DNA of 35,978 nt, from positions 1 through 35,978 of the forward strand of contig CALXSR010000034.1 of assembly GCA_944391215.1 (NCBI GenBank), in the 5' to 3' direction. Positions within the stretch are counted from its first letter, which is position 1. Each line of letters begins with the position of its first letter. The notes beneath the pieces are model-generated. The model was not told the origin of the DNA, did no database searches, and worked only from the letters and a program-made list of their open reading frames with translations. Positions 15,440 through 24,407 of the stretch are shown here, one piece after another. The position numbers and the translations under genes are program-made. Source of the DNA: an uncultured Clostridia bacterium. Its GTDB lineage: Bacteria > Bacillota > Dehalobacteriia > UBA4068 > CALXSR01.

Positions 15440-16346
15440 GGAAACAAGCCACCTTTCCGTTACGCCAATCTAGAAAAGGCGGTTCTTGTTGACAACAATC
15501 ATCAAATTTGGGGCAGCGGGGAGCAAAAGGACAACCGTTTGGTAATTTTCCGCTATAAGGTGCATGCCCCGGAATGGGCGTAAAATTGTTTTGGGGCAGC
15601 GCCTGATATAATGCCTTACTGAAAGGATGTCTTAAATTTTGTCCGTTGGCCGTAAAGTCGGCCTGGTTGGCAATTTCTAAGATAGAGCCGGCATAGAAGA
15701 AAGCAACCTTGTCGCTAAAAGGCAAAATAGAGCCGATATCATGACTAATGAGCAGGATACTTTTGCCTTGATCGGCGATAGCGCGACAGGTTTGCAGAAA
15801 ATCTTGTACAATGCTTTCCTCCAAACCCGGCGTCGGTTCATCTACCAAATATAAATCAGCATTGGACATCAACGCACAAGCAATAAGCACTTTGCGAGCC
15901 ATTCCACCCGATATCTGATGCGGGAACAGACGGCCGGTTGCGGGAGGTAACCCTAAAAAGGAAAAAATTTGTTCTTGCCTTTTTTTATTGGTTGTATCGC
16001 GTTTCCCTTGGCAAACTTGGTGTTCAATTCGCATTAAAGGATCTAAAAATTGGACCGATTGAGGAATATAGGCAATCTTTTTCCCGCATAATTGCCTTTG
16101 TTGCTTAGGAGTAAGCGTTTGTCCTTGAAATATTATATTTCCTTGCACAATGGCTTCTTGCGGTAAAATGCCTAAAATGGCTTGTAAAAGTATCGTTTTG
16201 CCAGAACCGCTTGCCCCTACTACGGACATAATTTGTCCATAATCTAAGGAAAAAGATAGATTACACACAACGGGCAATAAAATTTGTTGAGCTTTATTTT
16301 CATAGCGACGAAAGGAAATGGATAAATTTTCGACTTCTAATAACAT
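15429..16346 (-). CDS. ABC transporter ATP-binding protein, nickel/oligopeptide type (NikD/DppD-like)
   Basis: This 305-residue ATPase has Walker A GASGSGKT, a variant signature ISGGMARKVLIACAL, Walker B DLYLVDEPTPGLE and switch LLISHD. The C-terminal part holds the oligopeptide/dipeptide transporter extension with clustered cysteines (GCPFAPRCPKFDDCC), typical of DppD/OppD-type subunits. The start ATG at 16346 follows AAGGTGG. It would pair with the next gene product as an ATPase heterodimer. The signature lacks the usual Gln (ISGGM), as also seen in some NikD proteins, where the partner supplies the canonical site. Confidence 0.88.
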   Translation of the reverse strand: MLLEVENLSISFRRYENKAQQILLPVVCNLSFSLDYGQIMSVVGASGSGKTILLQAILGILPQEAIVQGNIIFQGQTLTPKQQRQLCGKKIAYIPQSVQFLDPLMRIEHQVCQGKRDTTNKKRQEQIFSFLGLPPATGRLFPHQISGGMARKVLIACALMSNADLYLVDEPTPGLEESIVQDFLQTCRAIADQGKSILLISHDIGSILPFSDKVAFFYAGSILEIANQADFTANGQNLRHPFSKALYQALPQNNFTPIPGHAPYSGKLPNGCPFAPRCPKFDDCCQQEPPFLDWRNGKVACFHAT

Positions 16347-16357
16347 TTTGCACCACC

Positions 16358-17173
16358 TTAATCCTGCGCATGATAAGGGTCGTATAAATTTTGTAGAAAA
16401 TGCCCTAGGCGATCAAAAAGATAAACAACGGTTAGTAAAGTAAAACCGGGGAAAAATGCCAAGTACCAATATCCACTGCTTAAATAACGCATACTTTCCG
16501 ATAAAATGATACCGATGGCCGGCGTTTCCGGAGATAAACCAAACCCTAAAAAAGTAATGGCGGCTTCGTGCAAAATTGCATGGGGAAAAAGTAAAATTAA
16601 ACCGGTTAAAAATTGCGGTAAAATATGCGGTAAAATATGTTTTTGTAATAAATAATAATTACTTTTTCCCAAATGGCGGGCGATATGTAAATAATCTTCT
16701 TGCCTTAATTGCAGTACTTCAGCTCGAATTATTCTTGCTAAACTTGGCCAATGGGTAAGCGCAATGCCGGCGGTTACGCCCAAAACACCTCTGCCTAAAG
16801 CAAAGGAAATTAAAATGAGTAAAATAAGATGCGGGATGCCCATGACCAAATCGATCAGCCAATTACAAATATCGTCCACCCAGCGTGGTAAAAGAGCCGC
16901 TGCAGTCCCAATCAATAAAGCCATGATTGCACTGAGAGACGAGGCGATTATCCCTACAAACATGCTAAAAGATAAGCCTTTTATGGTTCGGTTTAGCATA
17001 TCTCGTCCCAGCCAATCAGTACCAAATAAATGATTGAAGTTTGGGGACAGGTTTTGTTGATCAAAATGCGGGGCAATGCCGGTTTCTTTTATACTAATTC
17101 CCCAAAGAAGCAAAACGATAAAAAAGAGGAGAATGGCCCATGTTTTCATTTTGGTTTTCTGGCGGTTGGTCAT
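16358..17173 (-). CDS. ABC transporter permease, NikC/DppC type
   Basis: The 271-residue inner-membrane permease has an N-terminal membrane anchor followed by the HLFGTDWLGRDMLNRTIKG motif typical of DppC/OppC/NikC, then five more membrane spans. The EAA-like loop that docks to the ATPase appears as EAAITFLGFGLSPETPAIG. The start overlaps the stop of the upstream permease (ATGA), and GAAGGAGG serves as ribosome-binding site. It forms a heterodimeric channel with that permease. Confidence 0.9.
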   Translation of the reverse strand: MTNRQKTKMKTWAILLFFIVLLLWGISIKETGIAPHFDQQNLSPNFNHLFGTDWLGRDMLNRTIKGLSFSMFVGIIASSLSAIMALLIGTAAALLPRWVDDICNWLIDLVMGIPHLILLILISFALGRGVLGVTAGIALTHWPSLARIIRAEVLQLRQEDYLHIARHLGKSNYYLLQKHILPHILPQFLTGLILLFPHAILHEAAITFLGFGLSPETPAIGIILSESMRYLSSGYWYLAFFPGFTLLTVVYLFDRLGHFLQNLYDPYHAQD

Positions 17174-18147
17174 TTGCTGGCCTCCTTCGTCCGAGGGTCG
17201 GCCCAGCCGTAAAGGATATCGGCCATCAGGTTTCCGCAGAATACAAAAATCACGCTAAAAAGGGTAATTCCCAATAAGAGAGGGATATCTCCTCTTAACC
17301 CGGCATTTACTGCCGCCTGGCCCAAGCCGGGATAGGAGAAAACGGTTTCTGCTAATACAGAACCGCCGAATAGTTCGCTGAAAGAGGCAAATTGTAAGCT
17401 GATGGCAGGCAATAGAATATTACGCAAACCATGTCGAAAAAAAATGCTTTTGTTACTTTCTCCCCTGGCTTTTGCAAATAAAATGAAATCGCTATGATAA
17501 ATGGCAATTAGTTTCTCTCTGGTATGGAGGGCGATATTGGCAAAAGAGGTTAAACTTAAAGTAAGCGCTGGTAAAAAAAGATGATAGAGCCTTTGCCCCC
17601 AAGTGATGTCTGCTGCCGCTACGCCAATCGGCGCGCTAAAACCGATGGGAAATAGCTCTAAATACACGGCAAAAAATAATAAAAGAAGTAGCCCTAACCA
17701 AAAAGCAGGTGTGGAAGCGAAAAGATAAGAGATTGTTTTTAGTATTTTGTCGGGCCAGCGATTTTCATAAAGGCCCATTAGACAGCCGAGGAATAATCCG
17801 ATTAGCCCAGCGCCCAGCCAAGCTGCCAACATCAGGCAAAAGGAATTGGTAAATTTTTCACCGATTACTTGCAATACGGGGCGCCGATAGATCAGGGAGT
17901 CGCCGAAATCGCCATGCAACAAATGATTGCCCCAAGTGTAAAATCGCTCTATCGGGCTTTGATCTAAACCCCAGTAGGCGCTGATTTGTTCTCTTTGTTC
18001 TGGACTTACCGCTACGCCTGCTCCAATATAGGATTGTACGGGGTCGATGGGGGAAGCTTCCATTAACAAAAAGGCAATCGCACAAGTAGCGATAAGCAGT
18101 GTTATAAAACGAATGAACTGTCGCAAAAACCGATGACTTTTTATCAT
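17170..18147 (-). CDS. ABC transporter permease, NikB/DppB type
   Basis: The 325-residue permease shows the DppB/NikB features: an N-terminal span (FITLLIATCAIAFLLMEASP), the periplasmic region with EQREQISAYWGLDQSPIERF, GDFGDSLIYRRPVL, and the C-terminal docking loop VLAETVFSYPGLGQAAVNA. ATG 18147 has AAAGGGGG upstream. Gene order (binding protein, B-type permease, C-type permease, two ATPases) is that of nikABCDE and dpp operons. Confidence 0.9.
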   Translation of the reverse strand: MIKSHRFLRQFIRFITLLIATCAIAFLLMEASPIDPVQSYIGAGVAVSPEQREQISAYWGLDQSPIERFYTWGNHLLHGDFGDSLIYRRPVLQVIGEKFTNSFCLMLAAWLGAGLIGLFLGCLMGLYENRWPDKILKTISYLFASTPAFWLGLLLLLFFAVYLELFPIGFSAPIGVAAADITWGQRLYHLFLPALTLSLTSFANIALHTREKLIAIYHSDFILFAKARGESNKSIFFRHGLRNILLPAISLQFASFSELFGGSVLAETVFSYPGLGQAAVNAGLRGDIPLLLGITLFSVIFVFCGNLMADILYGWADPRTKEASK

Positions 18148-18183
18148 TTTGCTTTCCCCCTTTCTTATTTTTACAGTTGTTTT

Positions 18184-19770
18184 TTACTCCCAAGTCCATT
18201 CTTTTAAATTGGCGACGACGGGCCAGGCGTGACCGTGCGGATGAATTTTTTGTTGACCGATATTTAGACCGTCGCGTACATAATAGAGATGATCCACATT
18301 CACGAGCCATACCCAAGGACAATCGCCCTGAGTGGCCAAGCCGGTTTGTCCGTCCCATTGGGCTTTTTGCCAGTAGAGATAAGAGTCCTCTAGCGTTTTA
18401 GCCTGCATGGCTTGTTCCATATATTGATCAACCGTTGCGTTATGGTAGTTTTCCGGATTATAGTAATCTTTGCCCATATTGTCTTTATGGTACAGCAAAT
18501 AGGTTTCCATGGGGTTCTGCGCGCCCCAGCCCATCATAACCGGTTCGGCATACATTCTACGGTCAATCTCATCCCAGGAAACGCCTTCCGTGGTTATTTG
18601 AATGCCAAGTTCCTTTGCTTGCTCGCTAACAGCCAAGCAAAGCGCTTGCCTGGTAGAATCTCCTGCGCTGTATAATAAATTGAATTGCGCTTTTAAGCCG
18701 TCTTTTTCCCGGATTCCGGTTTGTTCATTTAGGAGCCAGCCGGCTTCTTCTAAAATTTGTTTTGCTTGCTCTAAACGATAGGGAACGGTACTTTCTTCAT
18801 TCCACCAAGGCATATTATCACATTCCGTATAAGCAGGGCGGCCATAACCAAGCAAAGCTTGCTCCACTAAGGCCGCGCGATCAATACCATAAGAAAGCGC
18901 CCGTCGGATGGCAAGATCGGAGGTAACGTCGTTACCCACGGGATAGCCTTTTTCATTTAGTTGACCGCTTTTTGTATAGGGCAATGTCAAACCACGATTA
19001 TCAATGGTAGGCAGGGATAGTAAATGCATGCCCTTAATTTTTTGGTTTGCTAAATGAGTGGCAGTAATCGCCATATCTAGCTGGCCGGTTTGAGCGGCTG
19101 CTAAAGCGGCATCTTCACTTAAAAAGAGGATGACTACCTTTTTGAAGTAGGGAATTTGCCCATAATAATTTTCGTTGGCTTCTAAAATAATTTGTTGCCC
19201 TTTATCCCATTGCGTTAATTGAAAAGGGCCGGAGCCGATGGGGTTATCCCCATAGGTTTTGCTGTAGGCATGCTGGGGTACAATGCCGGTGGCTGCTACC
19301 GTATATAGAAAGGCCGATTGCGGTTCCTTTAAATGGAATTCTACGGTTGTTTCGTCTTTGGCAATGCAATCGGTTAAAGCGGTCAAATCTACAATAGAGC
19401 CGCTGTTTTTAGCAGTTAAGAAGGTGAAAACCACATCTTCTGCGCTTACTTTGCTGCCGTCTGTGAAAAAAGCGTCGTCACGAATTTGAAAGGTCCAAAC
19501 AAGACCGTTTGCGCTTACGCTGTAATCCGTTGCTAAATCACAAATGATGTTCATGTTTTGATCCGTATCGATTAAAGTGCTTTGGATTAGGGGGTTGCCA
19601 TAACGTCCCCAGCCGGTACAGGGATCAAAGCCACCTTCCGGCTCGCTACCAATGGCCAATACTAAACTGTCTTTGGCTATGTTTTGCTGGGATTCTGGTT
19701 TTTCACAAGCACAAAAAGCGAAAAGACTAACGCATAAAAGAGCGATCGTGTATCCTTTTTTCCAATTCAT
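18184..19770 (-). CDS. Extracellular solute-binding protein family 5, NikA/Opp1A-like lipoprotein
   Basis: The 528-residue binding protein is the capture subunit of the ABC system. I start at ATG 19770, right after GGGAGGAAGAAAG; the frame open from 19785 includes that site. A lipoprotein signal is visible: KK, a hydrophobic core, then FAFCAC with the second Cys as the probable lipidated residue. The mature part begins with SLVLAIGSEPEGGFDPCTGWG, a form seen in nickel and metallophore-binding members, and continues with DDVVFTF-like SAEDVVFTFLTAK and IGSGPFQLTQW of family 5. Nickel or a nickel chelate is my preferred cargo; an oligopeptide cannot be excluded. It has a long regulated leader. 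Confidence 0.82.
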   Translation of the reverse strand: MNWKKGYTIALLCVSLFAFCACEKPESQQNIAKDSLVLAIGSEPEGGFDPCTGWGRYGNPLIQSTLIDTDQNMNIICDLATDYSVSANGLVWTFQIRDDAFFTDGSKVSAEDVVFTFLTAKNSGSIVDLTALTDCIAKDETTVEFHLKEPQSAFLYTVAATGIVPQHAYSKTYGDNPIGSGPFQLTQWDKGQQIILEANENYYGQIPYFKKVVILFLSEDAALAAAQTGQLDMAITATHLANQKIKGMHLLSLPTIDNRGLTLPYTKSGQLNEKGYPVGNDVTSDLAIRRALSYGIDRAALVEQALLGYGRPAYTECDNMPWWNEESTVPYRLEQAKQILEEAGWLLNEQTGIREKDGLKAQFNLLYSAGDSTRQALCLAVSEQAKELGIQITTEGVSWDEIDRRMYAEPVMMGWGAQNPMETYLLYHKDNMGKDYYNPENYHNATVDQYMEQAMQAKTLEDSYLYWQKAQWDGQTGLATQGDCPWVWLVNVDHLYYVRDGLNIGQQKIHPHGHAWPVVANLKEWTWE

Positions 19771-19899
19771 CTTTCTTCCTCCCATAAAAAAACCATGAGA
19801 GTATCCCTATTTGGATTACCTTCATGGTTTGGTTGTGTCATATGTAATTGGGGTTCTTTGGCCTTCTTGGCGCTTGGGCTCGCCTTCTGACGAGCAATT
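19771..19899 (-). promoter_or_regulatory. Structured 5' leader of the ABC operon (candidate riboswitch or attenuator)
   Basis: From the predicted start near 19899 the RNA has about 129 nt before the ATG. Its 5' half contains a hairpin GCTCG/CGAGC with an 8-nt loop and repeated CCAAG/CCAAAG stretches. An ATTAC/GTAAT pairing could compete with the terminator-like stem at 19786-19830. I find no match to cobalamin, NiCo, S-box or T-box consensus elements that I can recall. Confidence 0.45.
19786..19830 (-). terminator. Leader hairpin with T tract (attenuator candidate) before the ABC operon
   Basis: In minus-strand sense, AAACCATGA (19830-19822) pairs with TCATGGTTT (19798-19790). An inner stem GTA(A)TCC/GGATAC lies between them, and a run of seven T follows, right before the ribosome-binding site. 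It has the form of an intrinsic terminator inside the 5' UTR. Confidence 0.6.
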
Positions 19900-19905
19900 A
19901 TTTAT

Positions 19906-19935
19906 ATTCTAGCATAATAGCGCTTTTGTTGTCAA
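19906..19935 (-). promoter_or_regulatory. Promoter of the nickel/peptide-type ABC operon
   Basis: On the minus strand a perfect TTGACA (19935-19930) and an extended -10 TGCTAGAAT (TAGAAT at 19911-19906) are spaced 18 bp. This strong sigma-A promoter makes the long leader credible. Confidence 0.75.
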
Positions 19936-19992
19936 TGAATGGCAGGAAAGAGGCCGGTAAAAATCGAATTATAAAAAGGAAAGCGAGGGTTT

Positions 19993-21357
19993 GTGTTGGC
20001 GAAGGAAAAGTATATTTATGTTTGTTCGGAATGTGGGGCGACCAGTCCGCGTTGGCTAGGGCGTTGTCCGGAATGTCAAAGCTGGAATACTTTATTTGCG
20101 GAAGTGAGCACTACGGTGACGCCGGCAAAAGCGGCCGTCAATGCCAAAAGAGCAACCCCGCTGCCCATTTCAGCGGTGGAAAATGAACAAGAAGCCCGTT
20201 TTACTTTACAAATTGCTGAAATGGATGCTATTTTAGGAGGCGGCTTAGTACCGGGTTCTTTGGTGTTATTGGGTGGGGAACCGGGGATTGGCAAATCAAC
20301 CCTTTTGTTACAAGTTGCAAAAAAGATGGCTGAAACATATGGCAAGGTGCTTTATGTTTCCGGAGAAGAAAGTGCGAAACAAATTAAATTACGCGCTGAT
20401 AGGTTGCATGCCAATGCCGGAAATATTATGTTGTTAGCGGAATGTAATATGGATCATATTATGGCAGCCATAGAAGCGGAACCGTATCAAATGATCATAC
20501 TGGATTCTATTCAGTCTGTTTATAAACCGGATTTACCGGCGGCTCCTGGCAGTGTTTCTCAGGTAAGGCAGTGTGCGGCACAGCTGCTGGAGTATATTAA
20601 GTCGAAAAACATTCCCACTTTTTTGGTGGGGCATGTTACCAAGGAAGGCAGCTTAGCTGGTCCTCGTATTTTAGAACATATGGTGGATACTGTTTTGTAT
20701 TTTGAAGGGGAGCGGATACAATCCTTCCGTTTGTTGCGGGCGGTAAAAAATCGCTTTGGTTCCACCAACGAAATTGCTGTTTTTTCGATGGAGCAAGAAG
20801 GTTTGGTTCCCTATGCGGATCCTTCCCGTTTGTTTTTAAGCCAAAGAGAAAAACCGGAAGCCGGTACTGCGGTAACCGGTATTATGCAGGGGAGCCGTCC
20901 AGTATTATTAGAGGTGCAAGCCCTGACGACCGCTACTTCTTTTGGTAATCCGCGTCGCTTGGCCAATGGTTTTGATTATAATCGGCTTTTGTTGGTATTA
21001 GCGATACTGGAGAAAAAACTAGGCTTGAAATTAGGCACACAAGATGTTTATTTAAATATGGCCGGCGGATTAAGGGTGGAGGACCCAGCGGCTGATTTAG
21101 CCGCCGCTGCCGCGGTGGTTTCCAGCTATAAAGAAAAAACGGTATTAGAGCATGTTTTTATAACTGGAGAAATTGGTTTAACCGGTGAAGTGCGACCGGT
21201 GGGGCAGTTGCCCAAACGGCTAAAAGAGGCGGCAAATTTTGGTTTTACAGAAGCCATTGTACCGAAAAGTAATGGTTTAAAGCAAAAAGATTATACGATA
21301 AAACTGCGCCAGGTATCAGAAATAGAGGAAGCTTTTATTTACTTGGGTTTATGTTAA
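19993..21357 (+). CDS. radA: DNA repair protein RadA
   Basis: The 454-residue RadA/Sms branch-migration ATPase of recombination. Domains: an N-terminal zinc finger (CSECGATSPRWLGRCPECQSW), a RecA-like core with Walker A GGEPGIGKST and the RadA-specific KNRFGST motif, and a C-terminal Lon-protease-like domain (ITGEIGLTGEVRPVGQL). The start is GTG 19993 or TTG 19996; GAGGG at 19985-19989 fits the TTG slightly better. In related genomes radA follows clpC directly; here an ABC operon on the other strand lies between them. disA, the usual next gene, is not here. Confidence 0.95.
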   Translation: MLAKEKYIYVCSECGATSPRWLGRCPECQSWNTLFAEVSTTVTPAKAAVNAKRATPLPISAVENEQEARFTLQIAEMDAILGGGLVPGSLVLLGGEPGIGKSTLLLQVAKKMAETYGKVLYVSGEESAKQIKLRADRLHANAGNIMLLAECNMDHIMAAIEAEPYQMIILDSIQSVYKPDLPAAPGSVSQVRQCAAQLLEYIKSKNIPTFLVGHVTKEGSLAGPRILEHMVDTVLYFEGERIQSFRLLRAVKNRFGSTNEIAVFSMEQEGLVPYADPSRLFLSQREKPEAGTAVTGIMQGSRPVLLEVQALTTATSFGNPRRLANGFDYNRLLLVLAILEKKLGLKLGTQDVYLNMAGGLRVEDPAADLAAAAAVVSSYKEKTVLEHVFITGEIGLTGEVRPVGQLPKRLKEAANFGFTEAIVPKSNGLKQKDYTIKLRQVSEIEEAFIYLGLC

Positions 21358-21466
21358 AAACTGGCTTGTTCCCCCTAAAAAGAGGAAAATAATTACAAGC
21401 TCGCGGTTATATAAATAGAGTAGAGCGTATTGTAGGGTAGGTGAATGTCACCGGAAAGGGGGAGCT

Positions 21467-21952
21467 ATGTTTTCCATAGGCGATAAAATTGTTTATCCTG
21501 TTCATGGAGCAGGTGTTGTAGAAGGAATTGAGGAAAAAGAAGTTTTAGGAGAAAAGAAATCTTATTATATTTTGCGTCTTTGGGGCGATGAAATGCGCAT
21601 TATGATACCGCAAGACCAAGCCTATCATGCCGGATTGCGTAAAGTGGGCGACGAAGAATTATTAGAACGCGCTTTGTTAATATTACAAGAAGATGTGGAT
21701 GATGTTGCTTTAAATTGGAATAAAAGATTAAGGCAGAATATGGATAAAATTAAAAGCGGGAATATCTGTCAGGTAGCAGAAGTGGTTCGTAATTTAATGG
21801 TAAGAGATTTGCGGAAAGGGTTGGCAAACGGCGAAAAGAAATTGCTGGATTCTGCAAAACAAATTCTGGTGAGCGAAATTGCTGTTTCACAGAATCTAGA
21901 AGAAGAACAAGCTTATGATTTGGTAGATAGTTGTTTTCATTTGGATTGTTAG
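21467..21952 (+). CDS. CarD/CdnL-family transcription regulator
   Basis: The 161-residue protein has the CarD/TRCF RNA-polymerase-interaction domain at its N terminus (MFSIGDKIVYPVHGAGVVEGI, then YYILRLWGDEMRIMIP) and a C-terminal helical bundle that contacts promoter DNA at the edge of the open bubble. ATG 21467 follows AAAGGGGG. It matches the CarD-like protein of Bacillota (YdeB-like), a regulator of rRNA and housekeeping promoters. It is separated from radA by about 110 nt and likely has its own transcript, ended by the hairpin at 22004. Confidence 0.9.
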   Translation: MFSIGDKIVYPVHGAGVVEGIEEKEVLGEKKSYYILRLWGDEMRIMIPQDQAYHAGLRKVGDEELLERALLILQEDVDDVALNWNKRLRQNMDKIKSGNICQVAEVVRNLMVRDLRKGLANGEKKLLDSAKQILVSEIAVSQNLEEEQAYDLVDSCFHLDC

Positions 21953-22003
21953 CTTGTTTTCCTAGGGTGGATATGATGTATATTGTGTACAAAAATTCAC
22001 AAT

Positions 22004-22049
22004 GAAATACCCTGTTGCTATTGTGTCAGCAGGGTATTTCCTTTATAAT
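22004..22049 (+). promoter_or_regulatory. Hairpin after the CarD-like gene overlapping a promoter for the PIN-TRAM gene
   Basis: GAAATACCCTG (22004-22014) pairs with CAGGGTATTTC (22030-22040), a likely terminator with a poor T tract. TTGTGT (22021-22026) and TATAAT (22044-22049), 17 bp apart, lie on its 3' arm and form a promoter candidate for the next operon. Both calls are moderate. Confidence 0.55.
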
Positions 22050-22101
22050 AAATCTATACGCTATATTGCCATATTCTGCATTTTCAGAAAGGGGGTGAAG
22101 T

Positions 22102-23235
22102 ATGAGTAAGAAACAATTAAGCAAAAAGGAAATTGTGGATAATATTGCCACCTTTTGTATTATTTTAATTTTTGCAATTATTGCCGCCGCAATTATTTAT
22201 TTTATTGGCGAGCACTGGTTTGACCATAAAAATTCTGCGATGCACATTATTGCCACCGTTTGTGGAGCGATTGTTTTTGCCTGTATCGGCGCTCTTTTTG
22301 CACCGGTTTTTATTCGTATTGGGGAAAAATTTATCAATGGTTTATTATCTGATTTGTTCCGCATTCCGATGAGTACCATTTTGCCTTCAACCATTGGCCT
22401 TATTTTTGGTTTGGTAATTGGTAGCTTGGTAGGGGCTCGTTTTGAGGCGTTTGCTTTTGTAGGGCCTTATATTGCTCTTTTTTGCACCTTGTTTTTAGGC
22501 TATATTGGTTTGATTTTTGGGTATAAAAAGAAAGATGAATTTTACAGTCTTTTTTCTTTTCCTAAAAAGGAAAAAACAAATAAAGGAGAACCGGTTGTAA
22601 AAAGCAGTCCCAATAAGGTATTGGATACCAGCGTAATTATTGACGGACGAATTGCCGATATTTGTAAAACAGGCTTTTTAGAAGGCACTTTAGTGATCCC
22701 TGGCTTTGTTTTAGAAGAATTACAACATATTGCCGATTCAGCGGATGCTTTAAAAAGGAATCGTGGTCGGCGTGGTTTGGACATTTTGAATAAATTACGG
22801 AAAGAATTTGAAAGCAAAGTCATTATTATGGAAAAGGATTATCCGGATATTTCGGAAGTCGATTCTAAATTGGTGCGCATGGCTAAGGATTTAAAAGGCG
22901 TGGTTGTAACAAATGATTTTAATTTAAATAAAGTAGCACAATTTCAGGGTGTGGAAGTTTTCAATATTAACGATTTGGCCAATGCCATTAAACCTGTTTT
23001 GTTACCAGGGGAAGAAATGCTGGTAAAAGTGCTAAAAGAAGGGAAAGATCCCATTCAAGGGGTCGGTTATTTAGATGACGGAACTATGATTGTAGTAGAA
23101 AATGGCCGACGTTATTTGGGGCAAACCATCCGCGTAACCGTAACCAGCGTGTTGCAAACTTCTGCAGGACGGATGATTTTTGCTCGAGCGGGCGATCATG
23201 TAGAAATTATCAATGAAATGGAGTATGAAATATGA
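22102..23235 (+). CDS. Membrane-anchored PIN/TRAM-domain protein (YacL family)
   Basis: The 377-residue protein has four N-terminal membrane spans (about residues 17-35, 48-70, 93-112 and 117-140), a PIN-like nuclease domain and a C-terminal TRAM domain (about 300-375). PIN acidic residues are visible in [10 protein letters not shown] near 174, VLEELQH, EVDSKL and VTNDFN, so the metal site is complete. It belongs to the YacL family of the radA-carD-ispD neighbourhood. Its cellular substrate is unknown; RNA is likely from the TRAM domain. It overlaps ispDF by 4 nt. Confidence 0.92.
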   Translation: MSKKQLSKKEIVDNIATFCIILIFAIIAAAIIYFIGEHWFDHKNSAMHIIATVCGAIVFACIGALFAPVFIRIGEKFINGLLSDLFRIPMSTILPSTIGLIFGLVIGSLVGARFEAFAFVGPYIALFCTLFLGYIGLIFGYKKKDEFYSLFSFPKKEKTNKGEPVVKSSPNKVLDTSVIIDGRIADICKTGFLEGTLVIPGFVLEELQHIADSADALKRNRGRRGLDILNKLRKEFESKVIIMEKDYPDISEVDSKLVRMAKDLKGVVVTNDFNLNKVAQFQGVEVFNINDLANAIKPVLLPGEEMLVKVLKEGKDPIQGVGYLDDGTMIVVENGRRYLGQTIRVTVTSVLQTSAGRMIFARAGDHVEIINEMEYEI

Positions 23236-24407
23236 GTAAAGCGCCTATTGTGGCGATTCTATTGGCGGCCGGCAAAGGACAAAGAATGGGGCAGGGAAAA
23301 AATAAGGCTTTTTTAACCTTTGGCGGCAAAGAAATTCTGGCGCATACTTTATTGGCCTGGCAAAAAAGCGATTTGGTGGATACTTGTATTTTGGTAGCGG
23401 CGGCGGGAGAGGAAGACTCTTGCCGCCTTCTTCTCTCTCAATATCACCTTTCTAAGGTGCAAAAAGTTGTCACCGGCGGACAAACAAGACAAGAGTCAGT
23501 ACAAAATGCGATTGTTCATTTGCCAGCAGATTGTACCATTGTGGCGGTACATGATGTAGCGCGGCCTTTTTTTGATTGCGCTTGTTTGTCGGAAATGTTA
23601 CAACTATTGCCGCGCTTTGCCGGTGTTTTGCCAGTGGCGCCGGTTACCGATACCATAAAGATTTGTGAAAATGAGATGGTGAAGCAAACATTACCCCGAG
23701 AGAAGCTGTATGCGGTGCAAACGCCGCAATTGTTTTGGCGTGATATTTGGCAACAAGCTTATGCAAAGGCGCAAGCAGAGCAATTTGTGGCAACGGATGA
23801 CGCTTCTGTTGTGGAATACTATGGCGGGCAGGTTGGTATATATCGATATGAGGGGCAAAATATAAAAATTACCAAGCCGGCAGATTTGCTTTTTGCGCAA
23901 GCGATATGGGAAAAGGGAGAAGAAGGAAAAATGACGCATAGTGGGATTGGATACGATGTGCATTGTTTTGCAGAAAACAGAAGTTTGATATTAGGCGGCG
24001 TAAAAATCCCTTATGAAAAAGGGCTTTTGGGGCATAGTGATGCAGATGTCTTATTGCATGCCGTGATAGATGCTCTTTTGGGAGCGGCTTCTTTAGGGGA
24101 TATTGGGCATTTTTTTCCGGACAGCGAACAAAAGTATAAGGATTGTTCCAGCTTATGGTTATTGGAGCAAACAAAAACCGTTTTGGAAAAGGCCCAAAAG
24201 AAAATAGAGCATATTGACGCTACGATTATTGCCCAACAACCGAAAATGGCGCCTTACCTTACGTCAATGAGAGAGCATATTTGTCGCGTTTTAGCTATCC
24301 CGGAAGCTGCCGTGAATATTAAGGCTACCACCACCGAGGGGCTAGGTTTTACCGGCCGCGGAGAAGGCATTGCAGCTTTGGCTGTAGCGGATATTTGTTC
24401 TTTATAG
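23232..24407 (+). CDS. ispDF: Bifunctional IspD/IspF enzyme of the MEP isoprenoid pathway
   Basis: This 391-residue fusion protein. Residues 1 to about 225 are IspD (MEP cytidylyltransferase): [17 protein letters not shown] for CTP binding and VHDVARPF. From about 234 it is IspF (MEcPP synthase): GIGYDVH with the zinc Asp and His, [24 protein letters not shown] and GDIGHFFPD. The fusion performs two non-consecutive steps of the pathway. The junction keeps a Met ([11 protein letters not shown]), as if two genes had fused by loss of the stop between them. Separate ispD and ispF are the rule in B. subtilis; fusions are found in several other lineages. Its 3' end overlaps the convergent terC-type gene by 6 nt. 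Confidence 0.96.
   Translation: MSKAPIVAILLAAGKGQRMGQGKNKAFLTFGGKEILAHTLLAWQKSDLVDTCILVAAAGEEDSCRLLLSQYHLSKVQKVVTGGQTRQESVQNAIVHLPADCTIVAVHDVARPFFDCACLSEMLQLLPRFAGVLPVAPVTDTIKICENEMVKQTLPREKLYAVQTPQLFWRDIWQQAYAKAQAEQFVATDDASVVEYYGGQVGIYRYEGQNIKITKPADLLFAQAIWEKGEEGKMTHSGIGYDVHCFAENRSLILGGVKIPYEKGLLGHSDADVLLHAVIDALLGAASLGDIGHFFPDSEQKYKDCSSLWLLEQTKTVLEKAQKKIEHIDATIIAQQPKMAPYLTSMREHICRVLAIPEAAVNIKATTTEGLGFTGRGEGIAALAVADICSL

Noticed and set aside
18177-18401. 74-codon plus-strand frame opposite the solute-binding protein gene
   Set aside because: It is a shadow of the intact minus-strand coding region and has no homology I can recognise.
19771-19899. Known NiCo, cobalamin or S-box riboswitch before the ABC operon
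   Set aside because: I could not find the conserved cores of these classes; the structure is left unassigned.
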